DNA of 64,000 nt from Onthophagus taurus (taxonomy: Eukaryota > Arthropoda > Insecta > Coleoptera > Scarabaeidae). The stretch is from positions 16,251,501 to 16,315,500 of the forward strand of contig NC_091966.1 in NCBI RefSeq assembly GCF_036711975.1, given 5' to 3'. The notes under the pieces are model-generated. The model was given only the letters and a program-made list of their open reading frames with translations, searched no databases and was not told the origin of the DNA. This document shows, piece after piece, positions 45,540 through 56,799 of the stretch. The translations under genes and the position numbers were made by a program. The number at the start of each line of letters is the position of its first letter. The first letter of the stretch is position 1.

Positions 45540-48370
45540 ACATATTTACAATTTTCTGTAAATCCTTTTATTAAGTTCTGACTTCATAACAATTTAATTA
45601 CGTTTGTACAATTGAAGCCTTAAAAATACGGACGTTAGTATATCAACCTAAAATAAAATATTCTTTGTTAAAGTAACGACTATGTACTTAATTCCTTGAT
45701 AATAATCTACTGGAAATTACAATTTTTGACATTAAACGAAAAATTAAAAAATTCGTAATCTAAAACTGATAAAAAGTAAACTACTTTATATATTCCTTTC
45801 TGAAAAATATTAACATGCTCAAAACAGCACGTCATATTAACAGTAATAGTGAAAATAACGATTTTGAATGTGTATCCGATTCTGATAGCGAGAATGAATT
45901 ATTGGAGGACACTGACGATAAAATTCAGGACCAAAGAACGAAAGTAAGAAGGAATAAATTACCGTAAACGTACATATTCGATTGAGTTTCACAGGACCAG
46001 AACCACTCAAACACTCATCGCAGTCGGTGCCGATAAATGAGGCACAGCTACCAAATCCAGCTAGCTCCTGAAAGTACTAAACATATTTTTATGCTAGATA
46101 TGGATAGTTCGATTTCAACACAAGGTAGTCCTTCTCCTCCTATGACGCTGCAGCCCGCTGCCGAACCCTGACCTCCTACATCTTCATCCTCCATACTTCC
46201 CTATCTCTCGCCTCTCATTTCCAATTCCTACATCCCAGCACTTCTCTTGCATTCACATAGACTTTATCCTCCCATCTTGTCCCTGAGCCTCCCTTCGGTT
46301 TTACCCCCTGCAGTTTCCTATTTATTAACATTCTAGATGGCTTTTCTTCGTCCATTCTGTAAGTTATTGAAAGAGTTGAAAGAAAAAAGGGGTTTCCTTG
46401 CAAACCGCATAATCGGTCTATTAATGCTTGTTGCACTCATAGCTTCATATTATATCAGCATGGACTTAAGCTTGTTTTTGAAAGTATTAACTACACCTAA
46501 TACAGAGTTTGACTCACAAGTGCTGCAAACATTATTTCATCTACCAAATATTGATAGGAAAGCATCGACTTAAGATAAACTGTGGTTGGCCATATAATAA
46601 ATACATATGATCAACATTTAACAACCATTAAATGTGTACGGCTTTCTAATGCGTTTTCAAAATGGTGTATACAACCAATTGACAACATTGATAAAAACAA
46701 CATTACGAAAAAACAATCTCTATACAACCAATTGTCAACATCTACATATAAAAATAGATGCCCAACCAAACCGAACGGGATCTGGGTACGCCAATTTTGT
46801 TTTTTCCTCAAGGAATGTAACTCAAATAAGCAGTAAAATGGAACCATTAAATTTACATACATGTAGTAATTGTAGGAGGAATTGTAGTTTACTTCTGGAC
46901 GGGTCACAGGCTTTTGATAAAGGTGGCCAACTGGTTGTATTCATAAAACTGAAAGTATGGTTACCTCATCAACTGTATGTTGCGTGTATACTGCATTATG
47001 TCAGAAAAACCAAACAGGACAAGTTGTGGGGGTAAACGAATGCCTATCATCCTGTTGAAGTTAGAATCCTACGAAAATATCCTTGGATCCATCTTACACC
47101 TTTTATTTAATGTAAGTGCATAGATATGTTAATTAACATCTTTATATCTGCCTCTTATCTCTGAGCATATGAGTGGAACGATGAAGAATAAAGTAAGCAG
47201 ACAGTATTTTGTGGCATCGAAAACATGTCCCGTTAAAGAGCTTTTTTTAGCCATACTATTTACAAAAGCTTTTTACAAAAATTGCACCACGGCATTCGTA
47301 AACACCATCATAGACGCCAATAACGTTAGCATCAACAATCGAATACAAAGTAATAGAAAACTTCTTGTAGGTAAAGAATATAAATATAACGAACCGATTT
47401 TTTAGGAGGCTGGATAATAAAATGTTTTACATCCATAACTCCTGAACAATTAGAAAGAAATGTTCCAAAGAGTATAAAAGCTGTCAATAATTTACTGCAC
47501 ATTTTGGTTATTAAATCGACAGTTAGAAAATAGCTGATTTCGTAATCCTAGGAACAGCCATTTGATTTTCAATTGATGTTACTACTTTCATGGAAAATTA
47601 GTAGTCGTCCAACGACTACCGCGCCTCATCATGCTATACGAGCAGTAGTTTATTCACGAAAATGCTGTGTGCGACCTCCAAATAAAAATTCTTTCGCGAG
47701 ATAAAACAGAGACATGCTGAGGAAATTTGACCATATAATTGTTTAAAAAATTTGCTGCTACATTCAAAACGTTGCTGATCCATCATATACCAAGTTGTTC
47801 GTTCTCGACTTCTAATATAGCTTGTAACGACTTCCAATGGCGAAGGAATCTGAACACTTAGCTGCGTACATGACGTCAAACGAAACAAAATACAAGTTAA
47901 AAGTCATGACTTTTGGTATTTGAGAATGCCCCAGTTACTTTCTAAAACTGATTAAAGAAGAAGTTTCACCCAGATTCCATGGAACAGCTTCATCATCTCC
48001 TGTATTACTATCGCTAAACTTCGAAAAACTTTAAACACTTCAAGCAGACGCTAATAGCAAGGCATTGCTACGGTCCCGTACCAGAGAAAGGATAACAAAA
48101 GAAAAATTATTGGTTTTGCGCATTTTAAATAACATTTTACGGTTCACGTTTCAGCACGACAACTAGTCAGCTTTTTAATAAAACTGATTTCACTCTTTAC
48201 ACTCAATCTATGATTATACGTAACACCGGACGTGGTTGTCTTGCGTTCTTCGGGATAGTCTTTTTAGTTTATTAGCGAGTAACTGCTCATATAATGTAGA
48301 TCCATCCAGCGATATCTGGGATTGCCGTTTGGAAGCTAGACTTTCCAAGGCATTACTTGCTTGCTTCAAA
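45540..48370. other. Gene-free stretch with unrecognised coding-like remnants
   Basis: Short frames here show no family I can name with confidence. An acidic segment at 45815-45965 (DFECVSDSDSENELLEDTDD) looks like the N-terminus of a piggyBac or similar transposase, but nothing follows. A frame at 47169-47405 with RQYFVASKTCPVKELFLAIL and KAFYKNC is reminiscent of insect transposon proteins of unclear type. On the minus strand 48214-48400 reads SNALESLASKRQSQISLDGS then LYEQLLANKLKRLSRRTQDN, like the C-terminal part of MADF/BESS-type proteins. All are likely dead. Confidence 0.35.
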
Positions 48371-48699
48371 TGTTCTACAGTAAACCCTCTATATAGCGAA
48401 CACCGATGTAACAAAATTGTCGTTATTGCGAATCAAAATTATGTCACTAATGTCTACAACACAAGTTATATGGCACTTTTTTTATTATAACGAAATTTCA
48501 TTATAATGAACTACGAACAATTATTTCACCCGTAGAATATAATTTCAATGAAAACTATTATCGTAATTGCGAACACGAAAATTTTCCTTGTCTACTCAGT
48601 CAAGACCATATTCCAGCTAGTTTTTAGTGGTTAGTTTTGGAAGTGGACGACTTCAGACTTACTTGCTTCGCGAATGTTTCGGGTTGAAGCCAAGATGAA

Positions 48700-49266
48700 T
48701 CAAGATGTTTTTAATATTGATGAGACTGGTATTTTTTTAATCTAATGCCAAACCGTACTTTAGATTTTAAATTCAAAAAATGTTATGGGGGCACTAAAAG
48801 CAAAGAAAGAATAACAGCAGTTTTATGCTGCAATGCTAACGGAAGTGAAAAATTAAAACTATGGATAGTAGGAACATCAAAAAACCCAAGATGTTTAAAT
48901 AAATTCGATCGTTCCCATTTGCCATGCCATTATATCGCTCAGAAAAATATCTGGGTAACTTCTATAGCATTTCGAGAATGGCTTCTTCGTTTTCAATGCA
49001 ACATGGCAGCTCTAAACAGAAAAGTGTTGTTAACAATGGACAATTGTTCAGCACATAACGTTATCGGATTTGATTTGCTCAATGTTAACGTCGTTTATTT
49101 TGCGGTTTCCACAACAAGTGCACTGCAACCTCTTGATCAAGGCATAATTGCAGCTATGCAGAAACGATATCGTGCACGACTTGTTAGAGCAGCAATAGAA
49201 TCAAAGCCAAAATGGAATATTTTACAAGCGATAAGGGCGTTGATTCGTGATGTAGCTCGTCAGTAG
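48700..49266 (+). pseudogene. Tigger/jerky-type DDE transposase fragment
   Basis: VFNIDETGIF at about 48705-48735 carries the first catalytic Asp. After a one-base frameshift in a T-run, the frame 48745-49266 continues with CCNANGSEKLKLWIVGTSKN, KVLLTMDNCSAHN (second Asp) and SALQPLDQGIIAAMQKRYRA (third Asp), all in the positions typical of the DDE_1 family. The N-terminal CENP-B/psq-type DNA-binding domains are missing, so the gene is 5'-deleted. An acidic tail (EEKEEGEEHDEEEV, about 49455-49500) follows. Confidence 0.88.
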
Positions 49267-50096
49267 CTTTTTAGTTATATGCTTTACTCATTGATAGCCT
49301 GAATTTGCTGATGTAGAATGGGAAAATTATCAACAAACCTTGTCAGTTCAACTGATACAAGTTAGTTTTATTATTACATCAGAGTTGATGGTGCGATAAG
49401 GACTACAGAAGCAGTAGACATAGACTTAGCAGTAGTGAATATAGACCAAGAAACCGAAGAAAAAGAAGAAGGCGAAGAACACGATGAAGAAGAAGTTAAT
49501 ATAATAGCACCTTTAAGAGCTGAAGTTTTAGCCGCTCTCTATACAATCCAAAGGTAACACAAATATTATTAGTTATCCAACGATGTAATTTCATGGATTC
49601 TTTGAATAAAATTACTGAAGAATGCCTAAGACGAACAATGCCCATTCTGAGGCAAAAAATAAGTGATTATTTTCAAAAAATTTTTATTATGATATAACGT
49701 ACTTATTATATTAAACTTATTACAGTCGATGCTAATACATATGTTTACGTAAAGTATATATTTTTAATTTGCTATTTTATAAACCTGTTAGTATTTTTTT
49801 CAACTTAAACAATTTAGCGACATATGCAGGCCACGCCATCTCACTCTCCACCACTAAGTGTTCTCGAGTTATATCTTTGCGCAGTAAAGCACAGCCCCGG
49901 CTACCTGCTCAGTCCATGCCATACCATACCATCAAGATACAAATACATTGACGAGTCGGAGAGCGAGTTTTTACTAGTTAGTTGCTGACAAGACCACCAT
50001 TTTATCATTAATCATCGATACATCGATCAAGGTAAGCCGCAATTTGAAAATTTAATTCAAGTATTTTACAATTATTATTTTCTGTCTCCCTGAAGA

Positions 50097-50984
50097 TGGC
50101 AGCAAATAGAAAAAGAAAATACTAAGACGAATTCCTTAATTACGGTATTACACAAATAGAAGACAATGGTACAATGAAACCACAGTGTGTTGTATGTATG
50201 AAGGTACTGACTTCAGAATCTTTCAAAAAAAGTCAATTGAAGAAACATTTAGATAATTTGCATTCACACCTGTCTTCCAAACCGCGAGAATACTTTGCAA
50301 ATTTCTGTTAAAAGACAAAGGTTGAATAGCAACTTGTTTGGTACATTTGATCAGCGTTCAGCATCAAGGGCTAGCTTTGAAGTAGCCTGGTTGATTGCTC
50401 GAAATAAGAAACCATACACTATTGGTGAAGATTTGGTTAAACCAGCTGCTGTAGAAATGGCAGAGATTATGTGTGGTCAAAAAGAAGCGAAGAAACTGAA
50501 TTCATTGCCCTTGCCTGCGAGAATTGTGAAAGAACGAATTTCTATATTAGCAGAAAATGTGAAGGAACAGGTTATTTTCGCATTAAAACAGGCTAAATAT
50601 TTTGCTATTCAGCTTGATGAGACAACTGATTTTAGTAGCAATTCACAGCTAATGGTATATGTTCGCTACAAAGGTGCAGATAATTTTGAAGAGGAATTGC
50701 TGTTTGGTTTGGCAGAAGCAATTCTTGAACTTCGATCTAATACTGAAGCACGTATTCAATTTGAGAGTAAACCAAATCTGTCGTCTTTTTGGATGTCAAA
50801 AGCTGCAAAGGCTTTCAAAATTGCACATGAAGAGGCGGTTAAAAAATTGTTGCCATTTGGAACAACATATTTGTGCGAACAAGGTTTTTCCACTCTAATG
50901 AACATAAAAACGAAGAACAGAAATCGATTAAACGCTGAAGACTGTATTCAAATCGCTCTTACATCAAAAAGTCCCAATTTTTAA
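50097..50984 (+). pseudogene. Internally deleted hAT transposase, ZBED5/SCAND3-like
   Basis: Begins MAANRKRKY at 50097, then a stop, then a BED-type finger (C-V-V-C-M...H-L-D-N-L-H) at 50187-50265. The long frame 50295-50984 contains AWLIARNKKPYTIGEDLVKP, AKYFAIQLDETTDFSSNSQL (catalytic DE-T-D block) and then jumps directly to FGTTYLCEQGFSTLMNIKTK, the C-terminal hAT dimerisation motif. About 300 residues of the usual core are missing between residues about 130 and 140 of this frame. It lies inside the Tigger element. Terminal repeats were not found. Confidence 0.87.
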
Positions 50985-51869
50985 GCAATTGTATCGAACA
51001 TGAAACAACATCATTTCTCCAAAACGTGAAAAAAGAATGTTTTCAATTATTCTTTTTTTTCTAATTTTTGTTTGTACCACCACTATTATTATTATTATAA
51101 TTTGTTACAGTACCCAAAATTGTCAACCCTCAATTGTACCCCAATGGGTTTCAATTTGTTATATACAGTTGAGGAAAAAAAAATTCGCCCCCACAGAAAA
51201 TATAAGTAAATGATAATTTTTTGTTATTTTATAATTCATATGATATTTTTCTTGTATTATTAGACGAAAAAACTAACATTGATAAATTGAATAGATGATG
51301 TTTAAATTAAATTTTTAGTTATTGTTTTCTTTTCAAAATTATCATGGGGGCTATAATATGAAAGATGCTAAAAAGAGGCGATTTCGTTTTTTTTGCTCTT
51401 CGCCATGGATAATATCAACTTACACACAAATATTTTGGGGTAATGATTAAAAAAGTTCTCCGACCGCTGCACTATAGCCTACCCATTATCATTAATTATA
51501 ACAAATTAGTTCGTTATATCGCAAATACGAACATCTCATTATAACGAACGGTTTGCTTCTCTTCTTGCGTGTTCGCTATATAATAATAATAATAATAGTT
51601 TATTGGCATAAAAGAATACTACTATGCTATATCGAGGGGTTACTGTATTACACTTAATTCTTGTTTCGGGCGCAATTTTCTGTGTGTTGGTCTGGCGTCA
51701 GGGGATGTTTCCTGCTCAAGCTGAGAAATTTCAACCTCTAAAGATTCCTCAACCTGGGTTTCCTGTAAAACATAGTTACAATTTTCACACAGAACCGATA
51801 CTGTATTCCAGGCGGAAGTATTTATTATTCACATGGGTGCAAAAATCCTTCTTAAGGGGGAAAACATGA

Positions 51870-52245
51870 CGGTATGATTTTTCTCAGACAGTCAAGCCAC
51901 TCTCCAGGTGTTACTGGCCGTCAAAACGGTGTCGGCTCTGATTAATGATTGTAAGAGAACTTTAAACACACTCAGGTGTGGTAACAGAGTTTCTCTAATC
52001 TGGGTCCCAGGTCACTCTGGGGTTGCTGGCAATGATATGGCAGATGAGCTAGCATGAGAGGGCTGCGCTAAAGCGTTTGTGGGGCCACTAAAGCGGTTGA
52101 TATATCATTTGCAATGGCCAAACATAGGATTGGACTGTGGGCTGAAGAGAAACTTCGCCTACTATGAACCAGTTCACCTGGAATGAGACACCCTAAGTTG
52201 TTTATTAACTGCCGATTAAAGACACACCTCAACTTGTTGGGTGAA
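51870..52245 (+). pseudogene. LINE RNase H domain fragment
   Basis: Reads FFSDSQATLQVLLAVKTVSA, then RVSLIWVPGHSGVAGNDMAD and ELA, that is the S-D-S-Q-A and W-V-P-G-H-x-G-x-x-G-N-x-x-A-D-E signature of the RNase H domain found at the end of some R1/jockey-group LINE ORFs. An in-frame stop follows ELA at about 52055. It lies 200 bp downstream of LSM2's 3' end. Confidence 0.8.
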
Positions 52246-52313
52246 TATTAGTTTCAACCATGAAAACGTCGTATTAGAAAAAAATATGTAAATATATTTT
52301 ATTAAATTACTAT

Positions 52314-52319
52314 TTTATT
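52314..52319 (-). terminator. Polyadenylation signal for LSM2
   Basis: AATAAA on the minus strand about 130 bp after the LSM2 stop codon. Confidence 0.4.
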
Positions 52320-52449
52320 TCATTCCTTGAAAGTACCTTATTTTAACTTAATTAATTCCATAAATGAAAACATATTCTTATTCTAAATTAACTTAGTATT
52401 ATTAATTAAGTTTAGGTTAAATCATTATAAATCAAATGTTATAACAGAA

Positions 52450-52895
52450 CTATCTTGCTGGAACACTGCTTTCTTTCCTTGCAGCATCTTGTAACAGTTG
52501 AGTATCAACCTCATCCGCTGGTAATTGTACATATCTCACCACAGATCCACGAATGAAACAGTTTTTCACCGACAACTAAAAACATCCGTCTATTAAAAAT
52601 ATTTATTATACTTAAAATAGCTGTACATACCATGTGAGGGTATTTTTCAGTATCTGTAACACTTATATCAGTCAATTTGATATTTAAGTACTGATCCACG
52701 GAATGTAAAGTACCACAAATGCTATAAAAAGTAGTTATTAAACAAAATACTATATTTTTGGAGGTTAGGTTACCTTAAATCGTTTTTAAGTTCAACAACA
52801 ACATCTTTTCCAACAAGCGATTTGAAAAATGAGTAGAACAACTAAAAAATAAGAAATTTATCTAAAGAGAGTTAATTTTAAATAGATCTTACCAT
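52450..52895 (-). CDS. LSM2: U6 snRNA-associated Sm-like protein LSm2
   Basis: Minus-strand coding exons: 52895-52893 (only the ATG), 52841-52774, 52721-52631 and 52575-52450, all with GT..AG introns and kept phase, giving 95 residues, the family's standard length. The product starts MLFYSFFKSLVGKDVVVELK and includes the Sm1 motif, the highly conserved L-H-S-V-D-Q-Y-L-N-I-K-L block and the Sm2 motif I-R-G-S-V-V-R-Y-V. LSm2 is part of the LSm2-8 ring on the U6 snRNA 3' end in the nucleus (splicing) and the LSm1-7 ring in cytoplasmic mRNA decay. The start codon being alone in its exon is notable. Head to head with ANAPC5. Confidence 0.97.
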
Positions 52896-53391
52896 TTTTT
52901 GTTGTTGTTAAAAACTGTTTATAACTTCAAAAATCGATACCTTAAAGAACCGGCAATATGTCATAGACTTATGTTGAAATGGAGATATTGTCCGTTTCAT
53001 GATGCGATCAAAAAATTTTCGTTTAATAATTTCTACAGTTTAGTTTATAATTAATAATACATTTCACTGTAATTTAAATAATTAAAAATAAATATATATC
53101 AACGTTTTATATTAAATTTCTATATTACCAGAGTTCGTTCGGATTCACTTCATTTATTAATGTACCTATCAATCCGAATTCGAAGAGATATATTTCAAAT
53201 AAAAAAAAAATTGTTTAATTTATTATTGTTTTAATATAAATAATGTACTTATAAAGTTTTGTGAATTAATTCATTAGTTTATATTAACGTTAAATTTATA
53301 CATTTTACTTGCAGCTAACTTCTGAATTGTATGTATCTGTCAAACTGACGTTTAAAACTTTAAACGTTCATTTCACAAACATTTCGCAGAC
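52896..53391. promoter_or_regulatory. Bidirectional promoter between LSM2 and ANAPC5
   Basis: 496 bp separate the two start codons, which point away from each other. The interval is unique AT-rich DNA with no transposon insertions, which contrasts with the rest of the region. No TATA box stands out for either gene, as is common for housekeeping genes. A shared promoter is inferred. Confidence 0.5.
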
Positions 53392-53809
53392 ATGAATGCG
53401 TTTAAAGATATTTCAATAATAAAAAAGCGTTCCCGGCGTGAAAACATAACTCCTCACAGGTTATCAGTAGCAATGTTAGTGTACGAATTTTCAAAATTCC
53501 GGGAATCGACGGATTTTTTCTCAATGGAAGAACCTTTAAGGAGAAGTTTGTTAAGAACTTACTGTATTGTGATACAAAAGTTGGTACAAGGCCCCGATAT
53601 ATCTTTAGACGACTTCTTAAACACTCTACGTAATGTGGACCATATAGCAAATAAACGTATTGTAGACATGGTTGTTTCAAACATTAATTGTATGATTAAT
53701 ATTGGTATGAGATGGTTATTAGATGTTTTGGATAATATGGGTAGATTACCCCCTTTTGAGGATGTTAATATTCAAGGGATAATTACACATATAAGAAATA
53801 GTATTTTGG
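53392..53809 (+). CDS. ANAPC5: Anaphase-promoting complex subunit 5, exon 1
   Basis: ATG at 53392, 139 codons plus one base, donor GTAAGTTT. The sequence includes TPHRLSVAMLVYEFSKF, RRSLLRTYCIVIQKLVQGPD and the L-D-D-F-L-N-T-L region, matching the N-terminal domain of APC5. APC5 is a TPR-like scaffold in the platform of the anaphase-promoting complex, the ubiquitin ligase that targets cyclin B and securin in mitosis (Drosophila ida). The start is the first ATG after the promoter interval and has an adequate context (GACATGA). Confidence 0.92.
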
Positions 53810-53862
53810 GTAAGTTTATGTTTTTATGTTTATATAAAAATATATTAATTATTGGATTTTAG

Positions 53863-54358
53863 GCTACTTCTTAAGAACTTTTATTATTTATTTTGATCAA
53901 CTATCATTTTCTGAAGCTAGTCTTATATTAGATATGTATATAGCTTATGTAAATAAGTCTAGTTTATCACAAAATAGAAAACCAATCATAGAAAAAATTA
54001 TTGCGTTGGGTAATGATTGGTATAATAACAAAAATCAATGGTCAAGAAGACAAGCTGATTTGTTTATTTCAACACAAGCTGGTTTATTAGCACATGACCA
54101 AACGAGAGCTTTGAATCCAGTGGAATTACATAAACAACTTAGATCTTTATTGGAAACAAATCCAGATATATCTGAAGCTTACTTTTTAAGTTATTTAAAT
54201 TGTTTACGAATTAAAGAATTTTCTGGTGCCTTAGATAGTTTACATTTATGTTTTGATAAAACAATTTCAACAAATGGTAAAAGTAATGAAGAAAAAAATA
54301 AAAGTTTTCGTTATGCTGTGTTAAATTTAGCTATACTTAAATTTCATTTTAATCATAA
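53863..54358 (+). CDS. ANAPC5: Anaphase-promoting complex subunit 5, exon 2
   Basis: After a 53 bp intron the frame continues GYFLRTFIIYFDQLSFSEAS, and later LFISTQAGLLAHDQTRALNP, FLSYLNCLRIKEFSGALDSL and HLCFDKT. The last is the first TPR-like repeat region of APC5. 164 codons plus two bases, donor GTAAGTTT at 54359. No disruption. Confidence 0.93.
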
Positions 54359-54384
54359 GTAAGTTTATTTCTTTCCTAAAAATA

Positions 54385-55425
54385 CAGCAAAACCTTAATA
54401 TAAGGGACTAATACAAGGAAAGGAGTGTATGTTATAGCCAAAAGTCTGTTATATGAGAAATTTACACTTTAAACTGTTTGAATGAATAATTATAATGTAC
54501 AGCTATCCATACTGTTGCGTTGTTTATTTTTTAGTTCAATAAAAATATACAACAATCTAGCGCTGAATAACAATTAAAACTAGAACTACCGACGTTGATT
54601 TATACATCATATAGACATAGACAACTCAAGGAATAGCCCTAGTTTATCTATGAACATAGAATAGAGCAACTTGAGGAATACCCAAAGTTGGATTTTATTT
54701 ATGAGCGCTAACATTTATATTTAAATATACCTACTCATGTATTAAATAGATAATATTAATACTATGACTTAAGTCCATTACTATCATCTTTTAGTTAAGT
54801 TTATCTTAACCCTGTAGCCCATTATGTATGGAATATAGCATATATCTTGGTAGGTATCAACTTTATAAAACAACATTTTATACAAAACTTGTTTAATATT
54901 TTATTTGCCATAATAAGACTGTATTCAATGGTTTTTAATTCAGAAAACAAATGAGTAACGAATAATACTTAAATTTTTTTAAATGGCAATGTAATCTTTC
55001 TTTAGGCTCATTTGATAGAGATTACTTTTCTCTTTACGATGGCGTAAAATTTTTGTATCCTTACATCAGAAAATTTTTGAGAAAAATGTAAAAATTGTTT
55101 ATTTGTTCATTTTTTTTTTATTTGTTGCTCATTTTTTTTCTGAAATAAAAACAATTGAATGCTGTCTTATTATGGCAAATAAAATATTAAACAACTTTTG
55201 TATAAAATGTTTTTTCAAAAAGTTGATACCTACCAAGATATATACTATATTCCATACATAATGGGCATCCTGTAGATAAACCCATCTACTAGCCAATCAG
55301 AGTGCGTAAAATAGCCGTAACCATGGTAATAATCCTTTAGATAACTTAACCAGAAGATGGTAGTAACGAGCCTTAAAAATATTTTGTCCGTCATATCCAA
55401 AGTCCGTTATATCGAGGTTTTACTG
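54385..55425. mobile_element. Pogo/Tigger-type MITE in ANAPC5 intron
   Basis: TA-flanked ends: CAGCAAAACCTTAATATAAG at 54385 and the complement of CAGTAAAACCTCGATATAAC ending 55425. Inside is a second, longer inverted repeat (about 54777-54935 against 55152-55373) with the shared blocks CCCATTATGTATGGAATATA and ATCTTGGTAGGTATCAAC. The right arm has about 70 bp extra. No coding capacity. Either one element with complex ends or one MITE nested in another. Confidence 0.8.
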
Positions 55426-55489
55426 TATTATTATTTGATGCTATATTTTGTTGTTATACTTAAATTGTTTATGTAAAAAAATATTTTAG

Positions 55490-55733
55490 GAAAGAAGCAT
55501 TGGCGGCTCTTAAAGAGTGTATAAGGAGTGCTCAAGAAGCCAATGATAACGTTTGTCTTCAATATGCTTTGTCTTGGCTGTGCAGCGTTTCCCAATCAAA
55601 TAAAGATAAATTAATTGAACACTCAATTTTAAAAAGTTTAGAAATTAATTTATCGTATATCATGTCTTTGGGAATTTTATCTTTTGGTCAATTTGGAGGG
55701 ATAACTTGTGGAAATCCAAAACAAATATTTGAG
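55490..55733 (+). CDS. ANAPC5: Anaphase-promoting complex subunit 5, exon 3
   Basis: Acceptor ATATTTTAG, one base completes the codon split at 54358, then KEALAALKECIRSAQEANDN and VCLQYALSWLCSV, a clear APC5 TPR repeat, ending with QIFE and donor GTAATTAT, phase 0. With exons 1 and 2 this totals 386 residues, about half of a typical APC5 (about 750). I find no further APC5 exon up to 64000, so the next intron exceeds 8 kb and the rest of the gene lies beyond the window. Confidence 0.92.
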
Positions 55734-55862
55734 GTAATTATTACGACGTGTATTGTCGTCATAAGGAACCACCCCTGATTAGTTTGAAATCTGTTCCAGT
55801 ATTAATATACAACATTGTTTATCACTTTTAGTTTTTCCCTATACAGGGTCATTAGTATCCTG

Positions 55863-56557
55863 TAGTGATGTAAAGTTTAGTTACTTTTTAGTATTTGTAA
55901 CTGTCCGTTACTTTCAGAAAAAGTATTCGTTACTTTGTACTCGTTACAAGTAATCGTTTGCGCTTGAGGTTCCAGTACTAGTTTGCGCTCGAGGTTCGAT
56001 TACTCGTTTTAGTTGGACTACATACTTATATGAATTTATTTTATATTACACTTATTTTTGAAAACAAATACTGTACGTATATTATATTGTGTTTGTTACG
56101 CTATTATGCACTGTGCACTAATATCAAAAAATAGAGTGTAGGTTATGGGATTTACTTTTTCACTGCATATTATAACGACGAATTTTTCTTAATTATTATT
56201 ATTTAATTATTAATAACTTACGTTTCACTTATTATATAACAAAAATATTTGAAAGTAGTAACACATTAACAATGGAAAACAAAACTTCTTCTATAAAACA
56301 AGCAATAATAAAATAAAATAAAAATATTAAAACAACAATAAAAGATATTACAGCTTATTATTGCAATGTAAAAATAAATTTTGTTGCGCATTTCGACTTT
56401 TAAGTCGATTTCGCCTATCCAACAATACTTGGCCTTTGGAAAAAGTAACTGTTAGATCCAAAGTAACTGGTACCGATGTGATACGGTAACAGTTACTTCG
56501 GATCTCGCGGAGTAACGAGTACTCTTATAACGAATTGTTACTTTTTTTACATCACTA
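55863..56557. mobile_element. hAT-type MITE with exact 8 bp target duplication
   Basis: Ends TAGTGATGTAAA (55863) and TTTACATCACTA (ending 56557) are inverted repeats, flanked on both sides by GTATCCTG (55855-55862 and 56558-56565). Length 695 bp. The interior is scattered with GTTACT/AGTAAC motifs near both ends, likely transposase-binding repeats, and no transposase. An 8 bp duplication indicates hAT. It is inserted in the left outer part of the IS630-like element. Confidence 0.92.
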
Positions 56558-56799
56558 GTATCCTGGCGGTCGCAAATAAGTAAATCGTTTAAGAAAGAAA
56601 AAAATGTTTCGTACAAAAGTTGTTTGACTCACTACTTTCTATAAAAATGATTTTCCTTTATACAGGGTGTTACATTTAGGCGCAACGGAAAGAATCTAAT
56701 TTTTTAAATGGAACGCCCTGTTTAATTTATCATATAATGAATACAATTAAGATTATTTATTCGTAGTAGTAGGTATTTGCCGATTAACAAACCTCCTCC

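Larger units (their letters stand above)
48378..51645 (+). mobile_element. Tigger/pogo-type transposon with nested insertions
   Basis: TA-flanked ends: CAGTAAACCCTCTATATAGC at 48378 and, at the right, the complement of CAGTAACCCCTCGATATAGC ending 51645. The right terminal repeat is split by a 43 bp AT-rich insert with a 7 bp duplication (GCTATAT) on both sides. Subterminal CGTTATATCGC/ATAACGAAC repeats occur on both sides (48420-48560 and 51490-51580). It contains a partial jerky/Tigger transposase and, in its 3' part, a separate hAT element. Confidence 0.8.

Noticed and set aside
47169..47405. Frame with RQYFVASKTCPVKELFLAIL as a named transposase
   Set aside because: It recalls insect transposon proteins but is too short and isolated to assign.
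48214..48414. Minus-strand frame as a MADF/BESS gene exon
   Set aside because: Only a C-terminal-like piece, running into the Tigger end, with no MADF domain nearby.
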